NCBI GenBank assembly: GCA_025331445.1
Contig: JAIWNE010000153.1
Span: forward strand, 1 to 64,000
Source: Blakeslea trispora
Lineage: Eukaryota > Mucoromycota > Mucoromycetes > Mucorales > Choanephoraceae
DNA: 64,000 bases
Reading direction: 5' to 3'
The notes under the pieces are model-generated. The model made no database searches, had not been told where the DNA came from, and saw only the letters and a list, made by a program, of their open reading frames with translations. Of this stretch, positions 13,948-23,501 are shown piece after piece. Each line of letters starts with the position of its first letter. Positions within the stretch are counted from its first letter, which is position 1. The position numbers and the translations under genes are program-made.

Positions 13948-14651
13948 TTACAAGACACCCTTGGTGGATGGAACATCGTTGGTACCGGTTCTGGTGACAG
14001 CTTCACGAATGGCAACAGCCAAAGACTTGAAGGCAGATTCAGCTCTATGATGATCATTCTTTCCCTTCAATACATCTACATGAAGAGTGATACCAGCAGC
14101 ACCAGCAAATGACTCTAAAACATGAGGAATCATTTCAGTAGACAATTGACCAATCATTTCACGTCTCAAATCAAGATTGATATCAGCAAAAGGACGTCCA
14201 GAGATATCCACTACAGATCTAGCAAGAGCCTAATTTGAAAAGGTAAGTAAGGATTAAAATGATGAATCATCCACTTACTTCATCTAAGGGACAGAAAGCA
14301 GAACCAAAACGCTTGATACCCCTGGGAGTACCAAGGGCTTGCTTGAAAGCCATACCGAGGGCAATACCAGTATCTTCAGCAGTATGATGGTCATCAATGT
14401 GAAGATCGCCCTTGCAGACCAAGTTCAATGACCAGCCTCCGTGCTTGGCGAGAGCATGATACATCTAGGCATGAGATATTAGTCATAATGTGAAGCAATA
14501 AACACTTTCTTTCTTTCTTTACATGATCGAGGAAACCAATACCAGTGTCAACATGGATCTTTTGGTCATATTTGTCATCCAAATTGATGGATACTTTGAT
14601 GTCAGTTTCATTTGTCTTTCTTTCCAAAGTAGCAGTACGTGCTTCAGACAT
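13948..14651 (-). CDS. HIS3: imidazoleglycerol-phosphate dehydratase
   Basis: Three exons: 14651-14523, 14464-14280 and 14229-13948; the introns are GT-AG, 58 and 50 nt. The product of about 198 residues converts imidazole-glycerol phosphate to imidazole-acetol phosphate, the sixth step of histidine synthesis. The two metal-binding signatures of the family are present: [14 protein letters not shown] in exon 2 and [13 protein letters not shown] in exon 3. The start [18 protein letters not shown] and the terminal region ([25 protein letters not shown]) are typical of fungal monofunctional His3. The length is the normal one and there are no disruptions. The intron tail near 14510 contains a CTTT microsatellite-like run. 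A GAAA run lies just upstream of the start (14680-14700). Very confident. Confidence 0.96.
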
Positions 14652-14789
14652 TGTTTCTATTTAATATAAGAGTCAAAAGAAAGAAAGAAAGAAAGAAAAA
14701 AAAAAGCAGACAAGGCACTTTTCTGAAAAGTACTAGTCGGGCGTTTTCAACATCAATGTGACTTTTTTATTCATTTGAGCATTAAATTT

Positions 14790-15767
14790 TATGTGATAGG
14801 AGGTGAACGACAAATACCTTCCTGACTCATGTTCAGGCGTGTTGGTAAAGATATTGTCTGTGAAAGAGCTACTTCTTGTTGTACTTTTGATTTTTTCGTT
14901 GAGATTGTAGATCAGACCATAATCATCAAAAAGCCCTTTCTATGCTGCTATTGTCTATATCAAAGTCTGAGTTGAAGTCTCCTGCGATGATCCAAGTAGA
15001 AGCATTGACTTGTAGCAAATTTTTTGATTTTCATCCATTGCCTTTTCATTGTTGAAACTGGGAGAGCAACAAATACATGCAATCAATGTTTCATTGAACA
15101 TGAATGAAGATATTGACATTTTCTGATTGTTTTGATCTTGTGTCATTGTTGCATGTTTTGATGATACACGTTTATCTTCAATCAGATGCTTTTTAACAAA
15201 GCAGAGACTACCATTTGCTCTAGGAGTTATGCCTTGATTGTCAACACGGGATACTTCTTCAAATCCAGAAAGTTCAAAATGCTGCGTTGATGTTGTCCAT
15301 GTCTCGCCAAGTAAAATAAAGTCAGATACAAGATATGCTGTATCATTTGTTATTTGATTCAAGTGGGCTTTTAAGCTTTGCACGTTATGATATATCAGTT
15401 GGAATCCATAGCCAGAGTCTTTTTTGGCAAGATGCTTAAATGCATTTTCCAACTGAACAGTGCCTTGTCCTTCAAGCTCAAGTGCAATTGAACTGTTTGG
15501 GGCTGGTGGCATCGTTTGTTTGAATTTGCTACCTATCAGATAAAGACCAGATGCCGAGGTTGCTCTTGAGCATGCAACGTACATTAGAGATCTCTTTAAC
15601 GATCCCCCGGTAAGATCAATTGCCACTTTTTTATAAGTAGATCCTTGGCTCTTATGGATCGTTACTGCTTCAGAGATGGTTAAAGGAAATTGAGTTCTTT
15701 TTACAGATAGAGCATTGTTGCTCCTATGATTTACTAATGAAATAAAATGCAAGTAAAAAGCAGTCAC
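14790..15767 (-). pseudogene. Helitron Pif1-helicase C-terminus plus endonuclease/exonuclease/phosphatase domain, fragment 1
   Basis: The frame opens inside a helicase C-terminus with the Pif1-type motifs SEAVTIHKSQGSTY and LMYVACSRAT, then passes into an endonuclease/exonuclease/phosphatase (EEP) fold: NVQSLKAH, DFILLGETW, and further left IIAGDFNSDFD. After that motif the frame is lost (a double stop near 14930) but homology continues in another frame to a terminal SFTSYH-like sequence at about 14800, so there is at least one frameshift. The Rep nickase and the helicase N-terminus are absent. A helicase followed by an EEP domain is known from a subset of Helitrons. It is a dead fragment and lies next to a second diverged copy in the same orientation. 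Confidence 0.75.
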
Positions 15768-16016
15768 ATAAAAAAGGGTTTAGGTCAACTTTCACATTTA
15801 TTCCAATTTTATTTTGTCATGACATGAAATTTTTTTTTTCGAACAAACGCTATAGGGCTTCTCCTACTGAGAAAACGCCCTAAAAAAACTTTTGCTGACC
15901 GGAAGCACCAAATCCATGGCGTTTTATATGCCGTAGATCAAAATTGAAGCTGAACAGTTCTAAAAAAAAAAGATCAAATGTTTATTCAAGTCATTTTTTT
16001 TCAGTTAAATCACTAG
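15768..16016. other. spacer between two Helitron fragments
   Basis: No gene. It contains a small hairpin-forming sequence (AGGGCttctcctactgagaaaacGCCCT, about 15854-15881). Helitron 3' hairpins lie just before a CTRR end; I could not show that this one is such a terminus. Confidence 0.3.
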
Positions 16017-17060
16017 TCATAAGGGTTCATGATAGCTTGTGAGCGACACATAAGTGCCAGCAGACTTGGCTTCGCAATTGACAAAGATGTTGTCAATTTT
16101 TGTTTTCAATCTTGTCGTTAATGTTACAGATGAAAGAATGGCACTACTCAAACTATTATCATTCATAAATGACAGTATGCTTGATCTTAAACTAGATTCT
16201 ACATTGAAGTCGATATTGAAGTCACCAGCAATCACAACATATTTAAGTCTTTTTCTACAGTGAAATGTAAAGTTTCAAGCAACAAAGAAAGTATCGGTCG
16301 AGGTGAGACATAGATAATGCAGTACAAAGTATCTTGTACTTTAACAACAGCAACACTGATTGTACATGTGCCTGACTGGAAAAGACGAGAGTAAGCTTGA
16401 GGAGCTAAGGATGATTTTTCCAAGAGTCTGTCAGATATATAGCATCTTGAGCCAATCTTCTGGTTTGAGCCTAATTCTCGATCCACAGGAGAGAGCATCT
16501 GAAAGTCAGTCAGCACAAATTCTGTCCATGTCTCATTCAACAACAATACATCCGAAGAAAGAAACACAGAATCAGTTGTGATTTGCCTTAAATTAGGGCC
16601 TAAACCCTCAACATTGTAGGAAATCACTTGGATATCATCATCGTTGGGCGAGCGTGTTGACAAATGCTTGAATGATGGTACCAGCTGAACAGGATGTTGT
16701 CTTGGTAGTTCTTCAACTAAATTGTTTTGTTCTTCAGCCCGATTGGGCGCAGGAGCAATGAATTTGTTGTCCTTGGTTATGATCTTTAGTCCAGCTGCTG
16801 TAGTTGCTCTTGAGCAAGCAACATACAATGCAGATCTAGCCATTCTTCTTTTACCAATATCGTAGACAACTACAGAGTCGTAAGTATCGCCTTGAGACTT
16901 GCGAACAGTCATGGCTTCAGCAGGCACAACGGGGAACTGTTTTCTTTGAAGACTTAGAGAACTATCCTTCTTGTTACTGATGGTACCGACTGCTCTGCCG
17001 TAAGCTACCAACGGCAAAAGCTCTATCGCTCATAGGAAGAGCTCCATCTGCAAATTAACG
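16017..17060 (-). pseudogene. Helitron helicase-EEP fragment 2 (diverged copy, frameshifted)
   Basis: Same architecture as the neighbouring fragment but clearly diverged. The helicase C-terminus (VPAEAMTVRKSQGDTY, ALYVACSRATTAAG) is followed by an EEP domain (VISYNVEGLGPN, DVLLLNETWTE, then VIAGDFNIDFN and IDNIFVN, ending SLTSYHEPL). A frameshift at about 16240-16250 separates the first part (17017-16232) from the AGDFNID part (16235-16017). Upstream of 17017 the helicase homology also slips frame. Two related but non-identical tails side by side suggest two insertions or a rearranged cluster rather than a recent tandem duplication. Confidence 0.75.
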
Positions 17061-17130
17061 ACAGTGCTTATAGCAAATCAACTCCATCCCCCAATTCGTA
17101 GTTCATTGCCCCTTCAAATGGTCTATTTGG

Positions 17131-17391
17131 GTGGAAATGTTGTCTTGTTTTCGCCCTTCAAGGTACTTCTTGTCTACACAGGTGTTGCGGCAGCTCTACT
17201 TGGAAAATACTCATTCCCTCGTCGCTCTGGATGCCTCTCTCCTTCAGCTTCTAGCCATTACCCATTGGAGAATATGGACAGACTATTGGCAATATGTTAT
17301 TCATTCAACCCCTTTTGATCCTCTTCGAATAATTGACGACATAATCAATCACTGCTCAATAGCTTCAAAACGCCATCCCTTGCTTCTCTAA
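17131..17391 (+). pseudogene. C-terminal remnant of an L1-like LINE reverse-transcriptase ORF
   Basis: An 86-codon open stretch ending at a stop contains LAITHWRIWTDYWQYVIHST, which parallels the end of the LINE ORF at 46.5 kb (CLWRAHWKFVFDE followed by a short helix and the stop). It reads on the plus strand, opposite to the Helitron pieces. Nothing upstream in the same frame resembles reverse transcriptase, so this is only the 3' end. The assignment relies on this short similarity. Confidence 0.4.
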
Positions 17392-18750
17392 ATCATTGTA
17401 TGATTTCTCATATTCCCGAACTAATATAGCCACGTTACACCTCTCTGCGATGTGTGACTAAATCTCGTATTTAAATGAAAACTCATTTACAAAAAAGACA
17501 ATGCATTAAGACCACTTTTGGTTATACTGTAATGTTGTTTATTCTTTATTTTTCTTTTTTGTTTTGTAGATGATGATAGTAAAGCAATTCATGTCAGTAA
17601 CCGCTGTTTATGACTTGACTATGCATTGGTTGAAACATGGCAACAGGCTTTGTTTTGAAGCAGAGTGACTCTTGAGAGAAGTTAACCATTGTGTACGGTG
17701 ATTGCACCAGATGCTCGATCTATTGCTTATCTAAGCATAATATAATCTATCATCCTACACTCAATTCCCCCCTTCATCTTTTCATAGCCTTGAGGCTTTA
17801 ATAAAAGAAACAGTTCCAAGACTGAACTTGTTGTGGCTATAGAAAAGAGAGTGAAAACAAAGGCCGTGTGCTAAGCAGTTTATGAGCTTGAGCTACAAGT
17901 TGCCTTTTGACTGAATGTATATTCACTTTTCCCAAGGCAAGTGATGGATATGAAAATACAACTCAAGAGTATGATTAAGACAATCCCAACAGGGGGCTTC
18001 CCGAGAGAGAGGCTATCAAGTCGAGAACATACAATTGGAAGCAAGGCATAGCTACAGTCGAGAACACAATTAAAATGAACAACAAGACCCCTTCTCTGTA
18101 TCTGGAGTTTGGTTATACGGTCATTTTTGGACCCAGGTTTTGAGCCTCCTGTTAGCGCTCAGCCGATATTAAGACTACACTTGTCAAAAGTAGCCTCCGG
18201 TCCATTATAGGTCTCAACAACAAATGATTCGAAATGTTTGTCATTTGGGTATTGGTTCTTGAAGTAGTTCTTCGTCCGTTTGTCTTTGTCTGTCGATTGA
18301 TTTATATTTAAAATAAGAAGAGTTACAGTGTTTAAAGGATAAAAAAAAGGTGCAAAATGCAATTTGTACCTTTACAGCTTAAGTTACAACATCTAAACTC
18401 CAGGTACACAGGTTTTATATGGCACTGCTGAGATATGTTTCAAAAAAAAAAAAACTAAAAAATTAAAAAATGTTATCTCGTCACCATCATTTTTGACTAG
18501 TATTCATGTCACTAAAAGTGTTCTTCATCTACATATGCTCAGCTAGCTTAAAAGCACCTTGAAGAGGAAATCGAGTATAAGGAGCAGAGCAAGTCTGTAC
18601 AGGCTCAAATTTCCTGGCGGGAAGAAGAGTATATGTGCATACACACAAAATCCGTTTACATGATTGTGTCGAGAATATAAGTGGCAGTTTACCAAATAGA
18701 TATGCGTATGTCGAAGAGAAAAAGGCTACCTCTAAGGATTCTTAACTCTA
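17392..18750. other. intergenic, no gene recognised
   Basis: AT-rich DNA with scattered short open frames only. A minus-strand frame at 18159-18362 (67 codons, KNYFKNQYPNDKHFESFVVE) has protein-like composition, but I do not recognise it and it has no clear gene context. Confidence 0.3.
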
Positions 18751-18947
18751 AAGTGGGGTCGCAAAAAAAAAGAAATCAACATCCAAATTTATCATCATCA
18801 TTGATCTTGACCTAATGAATACCACCAACCTACTATCAAATGTCTCGAACAGCTCTGGATTTACTTTTAGACTCTTTATTGCTTTAAAAACACACTTTTG
18901 TGGGCAAGGAAAATTAAAATTCTATCTTAATTTTTGCAACCCTACTC
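18751..18947. mobile_element. MITE derived from the Tc1/mariner family present at 45.2 kb
   Basis: A 197-bp segment flanked by TA on both sides. The left end (AAGTGGGGTCGCAAAAA) and right end (read inward, GAGTAGGGTTGCAAAAATTA, then AGATAGAATTTTAATTTTCC) match the 42-bp terminal repeat of the 45.2-kb mariner with substitutions. The interior CTCTGGATTTACTTTTAGAC followed by CTTTATT matches sequence just inside the mariner left end (about 45300-45335). It has no coding capacity: an internally deleted, non-autonomous derivative. Confidence 0.75.
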
Positions 18948-19426
18948 TACTTGAATAAATCAATATGGCTATCAGTAAAAGGCGTACAACCCTATGTCGT
19001 GGCAATTGGCATAAACCTCATGAAAGATCAAAAGTCAATAAACGTTCATATGCAGTAATGATAATCAGTGGCAGTTTCAATCTACACGCTGATTTTATTT
19101 TTTTCATTTAGCCATATTCCAGCTCCTCTCGTATACTCATGTTATGAGTATTTCCTCGGATAAACTTTAACCGACTAAAAGGTATATACACTCGATTTAA
19201 AGAGGAATTTTCTTATTACTGAGAACTGGATGATTTCTGAGATAATTCATGAGACATTGAAAGGTGTATATGTCTTTTGATTTACAAAAAAAAAAAAAAA
19301 TAGAAACAGGGCGTACAAATCACTTTTTTTTTTTTCTAAGAAAGTAATAATTATAATATTTTACTCAAGATGCCTTTTGTTTTTCCCATAGCTTTTTTTT
19401 TCTTTACTTTTTTTTTTCAAGAGAAT
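18948..19426. other. upstream region of the THEM6-like gene
   Basis: AT-rich DNA. T-tracts at 19326-19336 and 19393-19417 precede the chosen start. An in-frame ATG at 19370 would add 19 residues translated from T-rich sequence and is less likely to be the start. Confidence 0.35.
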
Positions 19427-20280
19427 ATGACCACAAAAGCACTTGCCTTTGGTATTCCAGTTGGCTTATTACTAATAACCCATTTGAAGTCATTACCGTT
19501 TGCATACACTGTCCGCTCTTGGTTTCTCTTACGGGCCCTGATTAAAAGAGCAAAAGAAAGAAAATTGATACCCGATAGTATGGACAATCCATCTCTGTTG
19601 ATGTTCTATACTTATCGTTCATTGTATAGGCTTGTTTTCGCCTGTATCTCAAGACCATAGATGTTATCTTGATGATATTGATTATAATCAGCATATGGTA
19701 AAGTCTCGGGCATGTAATAATCCGCCTCTTTTTTTTTTTGTTTTGCTAAATCGATTGCATCTCTTTTAGAACAATAGGTAAAATATTATACACAGCTCTA
19801 TTAATTATGACTAATCATCAATCAACGTAATCAATCAGTACATACAACAAAATTCTGGATTTTAACCGAATCCACTTGCTCTATGCTATTTTTCCCAAAA
19901 TAATGATGGAACCACAACACCATATCTTTGGACATAACGCTGGTGTTGTCACTCTGTTTAGAAAGGAGATTCCACCTTTGGCAAGCTACAAGGTGCAGAG
20001 CCGAGTATGGTCTTGGAATGAAAAGTGGTTGTTTTTGCAGCACAGATTTTTATTAGAAGATGGGACAGTCGCATGTATTGCTATTAGCAAGGTTGTCTTT
20101 AAAAGACTGTCCGGGAAAACAATTCCTCCTCATGAAGTCATGGAGTTGGCTGGTCATAACTTGAGCGATTCCTTAATTGAAGAAAGAAGAAGCCACAATT
20201 GGGCTATTGCTCGAAATGTATTAAATTTGGACAGCATCGTACAAGATCCATATCCATGGCATTCATCTGCAAAATTGTAA
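19427..20280 (+). CDS. THEM6-like hot-dog-fold thioesterase family protein
   Basis: Four exons: 19427-19574, 19630-19697, 19770-19777 and 19839-20280 (introns 55, 72 and 61 nt). Exon 3 is only 8 nt (AACAATAG); with it the joined frame reads DIDYNQHMNNSTYNKILDF, the conserved hot-dog core of the THEM6/4HBT family, whereas without it the conserved motif and the frame are lost. An N-terminal hydrophobic stretch (ALAFGIPVGLLLITHL) suggests a membrane anchor, as in THEM6. Downstream, KVQSRVWSWNEKWLFLQHRF is the family's second conserved block. Acyl-CoA or related thioesters are the likely substrates by family, but THEM6 proteins are poorly characterised. The product has about 221 residues. The stop is only 87 bp before the next gene on the same strand. 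Confidence 0.82.
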
Positions 20281-20367
20281 TGCGACTTACTCTAATTAAG
20301 AAAGCGAAGAATTAAACTCAGCTCTTTTCACTTTCTTTTCTTTTAATTTCTCTTTTCTTTTTTTTTG

Positions 20368-20844
20368 ATGACCTCAAAGTCTTTGTTTATACCTGCACAA
20401 AAGGATAAAAGACCAGAGTCTGTCTATTCAAATGCCTCATCTTCTTCCGCACTATCTCATTCTTGGTCCAATACCTTTTCACTTGACCAGCTCTCATTAT
20501 ATTCAAAGAAAAAGACGTTTGGTGAACAAGAAGAGAAAAAGAAACGTCGACAGCAAGAGAGAATAAAACAGATTGCCAGGGGATTCAACCAGGTCCTATT
20601 GTTGTCTTTAAACGATTGTTCTCTCGGGCTATATCGAGTGATTGATCATGTCAGTAGAAGAGTACCAAAGATCATCGATGCAAGGAAGAAGCTGCAATCA
20701 TCATCTCAAAAGGTGAAAGCGGCTATATTGGATATTAAGGATGTACGCAACAACGTTTGCGAACTTGAACAAATTGACTCCTTTTTCAAGATCTCTCAAA
20801 TGATTGAACAGTCGATTAGTTTGACAAATAAGCAGCACACATGA
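20368..20844 (+). CDS. BORCS8: BORCS8-like subunit of the BORC lysosome-positioning complex
   Basis: Intronless, 158 residues from ATG 20368. The N-terminal 50 residues are Ser-rich and probably disordered, followed by a basic KKKRRQQERIKQ stretch and a helical C-terminal domain. LNDCSLGLYRVIDHVSRRVPKIIDARKKLQ aligns by eye with the animal BORCS8/MEF2BNB core (ALYRLQEHVRRSLPEL pattern), and the remainder keeps the family's SFFKISQMIEQSISL-like helix. BORC recruits Arl8 to lysosomes for kinesin-driven transport in animals; a vacuole or endosome role is inferred here. A promoter of at most 87 bp separates it from the THEM6-like gene. No disruption seen. Identity is good but rests on one domain. 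Confidence 0.72.
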   Translation: MTSKSLFIPAQKDKRPESVYSNASSSSALSHSWSNTFSLDQLSLYSKKKTFGEQEEKKKRRQQERIKQIARGFNQVLLLSLNDCSLGLYRVIDHVSRRVPKIIDARKKLQSSSQKVKAAILDIKDVRNNVCELEQIDSFFKISQMIEQSISLTNKQHT

Positions 20845-21128
20845 AACAAGAAGGAATCACAGTTCTTCTATACGTTCCACCCATTCCGTTCTTAAGTCTT
20901 TGTGCTGCCACAGCCAAAGCTATCTGGTGTAGCCACTGGGCTTTCATTCGTCAAGATATTCCTTTTTTTGAAGCTCTTTTTATAGCAAAGTTTATTCAAT
21001 TGTGTTAATCTTAACACCTTTTTCTTACGAGAACACCTCTCTCTCTGACGTGTGACTCATCTCAATTTCTCAATTATTTATTAATAAAATAATTTTACAC
21101 AAAAAAAAGAGAAGAAAAATAGAGCTGG
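20845..21128. other. intergenic
   Basis: Downstream region of the BORCS8-like gene leading into a MITE; no gene seen. Confidence 0.4.
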
Positions 21129-21341
21129 AGAGATATATGTTGAAAGTTTCACCTCGAAATTTAACCGCAATTGGTAGCCATTCTACAAGAAATAGACTTG
21201 AATGAACCAAGATGCCATAGTATGTGTGGGAAGAAAAAGAGCTATCTAACGATGACATCCTGGTTCATTCGAGTCTATTTCTTGTAGAATGGTTATCAAT
21301 CGCGGTTAAATTTCGAGGTGAAACTTTCAACATATATCTCT
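21129..21341. mobile_element. 213-bp MITE, copy 1
   Basis: Terminal inverted repeats run AGAGATATATGTTGAAAGTT at the left and the complement at the right, continuing into CACCTCGAAATTTAACCGC with few mismatches (about 40 bp). Inside is a second inverted pair: ACAAGAAATAGACTTGAATG and, reversed, CATTCGAGTCTATTTCTTGT. A nearly identical copy lies at 28.5 kb and a decayed one at 57.47 kb. A clear target-site duplication is not visible. It sits about 70 bp past the KTI12 stop. Confidence 0.85.
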
Positions 21342-21410
21342 AATGAACGTGTAAGAACCATAGATAAGATAGCGTGATTAATGAAGTGTTAGGGGACATC
21401 GATTGCTTTA

Positions 21411-22370
21411 TTAGTCCAAGTTCGAATTCAGATAGTTTACAAAAACATCACCTAAACGATCAACATCCAAGGTAGTGTTCATTTTGTTGTAGGTGACAAA
21501 TTGCTTACGGAGTCTCCTGAGTTCCGACAAGGTAACTGTACGAGGAGGATTTATCACTTTGGTCTCTGAACGAGGCACAATCATGGGTGTACCACCTGGA
21601 CCGAACTCTTTTTGTTTTTCGACAAATGCATTGATAATCTCGAGTGTTGCTTTATCTAATTCATACACATAGTTGGTGGAAGAAACTGGCTTGGATACTG
21701 TGGATTTGTTGGGAGGTAAAGCCTTTCGAAGTATCACTGCATCCCAAATCTTTTCTGAAGGAATCTCCTTATCGTCATAGATGAGAGTAAACAAAGGTGC
21801 ATCCCAGCGATTGCGCTCATCTGGTTCTTCATATCGAGACACTAGTTCATCAAAGCTGAACCCGATTTTTTAATCATGCTATTCCATTTTCTTGTTTTTG
21901 AATAGAAACTTACATAGTATCCTGATATCCCTCTTCATTTCGTGCTTCGTTCCATTGCTTGGCCAAGTCAGGAGGAGTACCTGTCTGAACAACGCAGTGA
22001 GGTGTTCCGATGGCTCTTGCGATACAATAAAGTTGATAGCGAAATCCTTTGATGTAATTTAAACCATCTGCAATTACAATGTCGTCTCTGGATAATGTTC
22101 TTTCAACAGCAGACAATAATGCGCCACGAGCTTTTTTCTCTTCTCTGGCATCTACAATCAATTTCTTTTGGTTAGCTTTGTCAGTTTTCTTTTTCAGCAC
22201 AATATACCTTTGTATGCATCTTTAGTGACATGAAGGCTTTTGTCATCGATCACATGAACTCGGAGTGCTTTGCTTTCCTCTTCAATTCGTTTTAGTAAGT
22301 ACTCTTTAAGTTGGTTAACTCTATGTGATTTTCCACTGGAAGGGTATCCGGTAAAAGTAATAAGTGGCAT
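21411..22370 (-). CDS. KTI12: Kti12 family P-loop ATPase (Elongator-associated)
   Basis: Three exons: 22370-22209, 22151-21914 and 21855-21411 (one-base uncertainty at borders; phases agree). The N-terminus MPLITFTGYPSSGKS holds the Walker A P-loop. The middle exon carries IVIADGLNYIKGFRYQLYC, a hallmark of the Kti12/PSTK kinase-like fold, and RAIGTPHCVVQ. The C-terminal exon has FDELVSRYEEPDERNRWDAPLF, the conserved Kti12 C-domain motif. The length is about 280 residues, normal for the family. Kti12 binds tRNA and Elongator and is needed for wobble-uridine modification. The promoter is shared with HPT1, which is transcribed away from it. Confidence 0.93.
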
Positions 22371-22812
22371 AACAGCAATGAATGTCTATTAGAAAAAAAA
22401 AAAAAAGGCCAAAAAAAAAAATAGACTGAAAACAAGCCACGATTTTAATGCAAAGTGATGGAAAAGCTCTGCTTATAGGAATAGTTTAACAATAAAACCC
22501 ATTTGATTGCAGTCAAAAGTCACTTATCGTCATTCTCTCATGCTAATTGATATCTGATAGTGTTTTTGCTCATTCTCAATATTTCACAAGATGTTGTGTC
22601 ATTTGTATTTTAAAAGATTTCAAACTTGCCCTTAAATTGTACTAACTCTTAGTTGAAAATTGAGCAAAATTTATCGGCTGCACCCTAATTTCGTGACGCT
22701 TTTTATAAGCATAAGTGCATTAACCAAAAGGAAAAAAAAAAGACGTTTTCAATACTTTAAATTCTGCCTTTCTTTCTTTTCTCTATTTTTTGTAGTAAAA
22801 CACAAAGAACAA
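22371..22812. promoter_or_regulatory. KTI12-HPT1 divergent promoter
   Basis: 442 bp lie between two oppositely directed start codons (22370 minus, 22813 plus). It contains A-tracts near 22389-22421 and 22731-22741, of the kind that exclude nucleosomes in fungi. No specific factor site can be named. Bidirectional use is inferred from geometry. Confidence 0.45.
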
Positions 22813-23501
22813 ATGACTGGAAAGTTGTACATTAGGTAATCAATACATATTGTTGACCCCATTTCTTTTAACTGAGAATATACACAACAACCGCATTCTT
22901 GCACCTGTTTAGCTATAATCAAATTCATGATGCAATCCGTCAGTCTGTTGATCATTTCGATATCAACAACACTTTTAAACCTGATCTTATGATTGCTATT
23001 GGTGGTGGCGGTTTCATTCCCGCTCGAATCCTTCGTACTTTTCTTAAAAAGACCAATCGAGGCAATATTCCTATTCAGGCCATTGGCTTGTCTCTCTATG
23101 AAGAACTTGCTAATGCTAACGGAGAAGAAAAGCCCGGAACACAAGTCCAAAAGACCCAATGGCTCAACTTTGACCATTCCGAAGTGTCTCTTCTGGGCCG
23201 CCGCATTCTGATTGTTGATGAAGTAGATGATACTCGTACAACTTTAGCGTTTGCTGTCGAAGAACTTCAAAAAGACATCGAAGCTGAAGAAATTCGCCAG
23301 GGCATGAAGCCTGGTGAATCCAACACTACTCTAGGTGTTTTCGTGCTTCATAATAAGCTGAAAACCAAGAAGCGAGAGTTACCAAATGCAGTCAAAGAGA
23401 ATTATTTTGCTGCTGTTGAGATGCCCGATCAATGGCTGGTTTATCCTTGGGATGCTTTAGATATTGAAGCACATACAGAGCTTGCCAACAAACAACATTA
23501 A
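22813..23501 (+). CDS. HPT1: hypoxanthine-guanine phosphoribosyltransferase, Hpt1 type
   Basis: Two exons: 22813-22835 (MTGKLYIS) and 22913-23501, with a 77-nt GT-AG intron interrupting the Ser codon. The joined start MTGKLYISYNQIHDAIRQS fits the fungal Hpt1/Xpt1 N-terminus. The PRPP-binding loop is ILIVDEVDDTRTT; the conserved IAIGGGGFIPARILRTFLK and the C-terminal MPDQWLVYPWDALDIEAHT are diagnostic of the Hpt1 branch. The enzyme salvages hypoxanthine and guanine (perhaps xanthine) to nucleotides using PRPP. The product has 203 residues. Whether it prefers xanthine cannot be told from sequence alone. Confidence 0.92.

Noticed and set aside
19370..19426. Upstream in-frame ATG for the THEM6-like gene
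   Set aside because: The added residues come from T-rich sequence (a Phe-rich run) and precede a better-placed ATG right before the hydrophobic anchor.
22749..23177. 142-codon minus-strand frame over HPT1
   Set aside because: Antisense shadow of the HPT1 coding exon.
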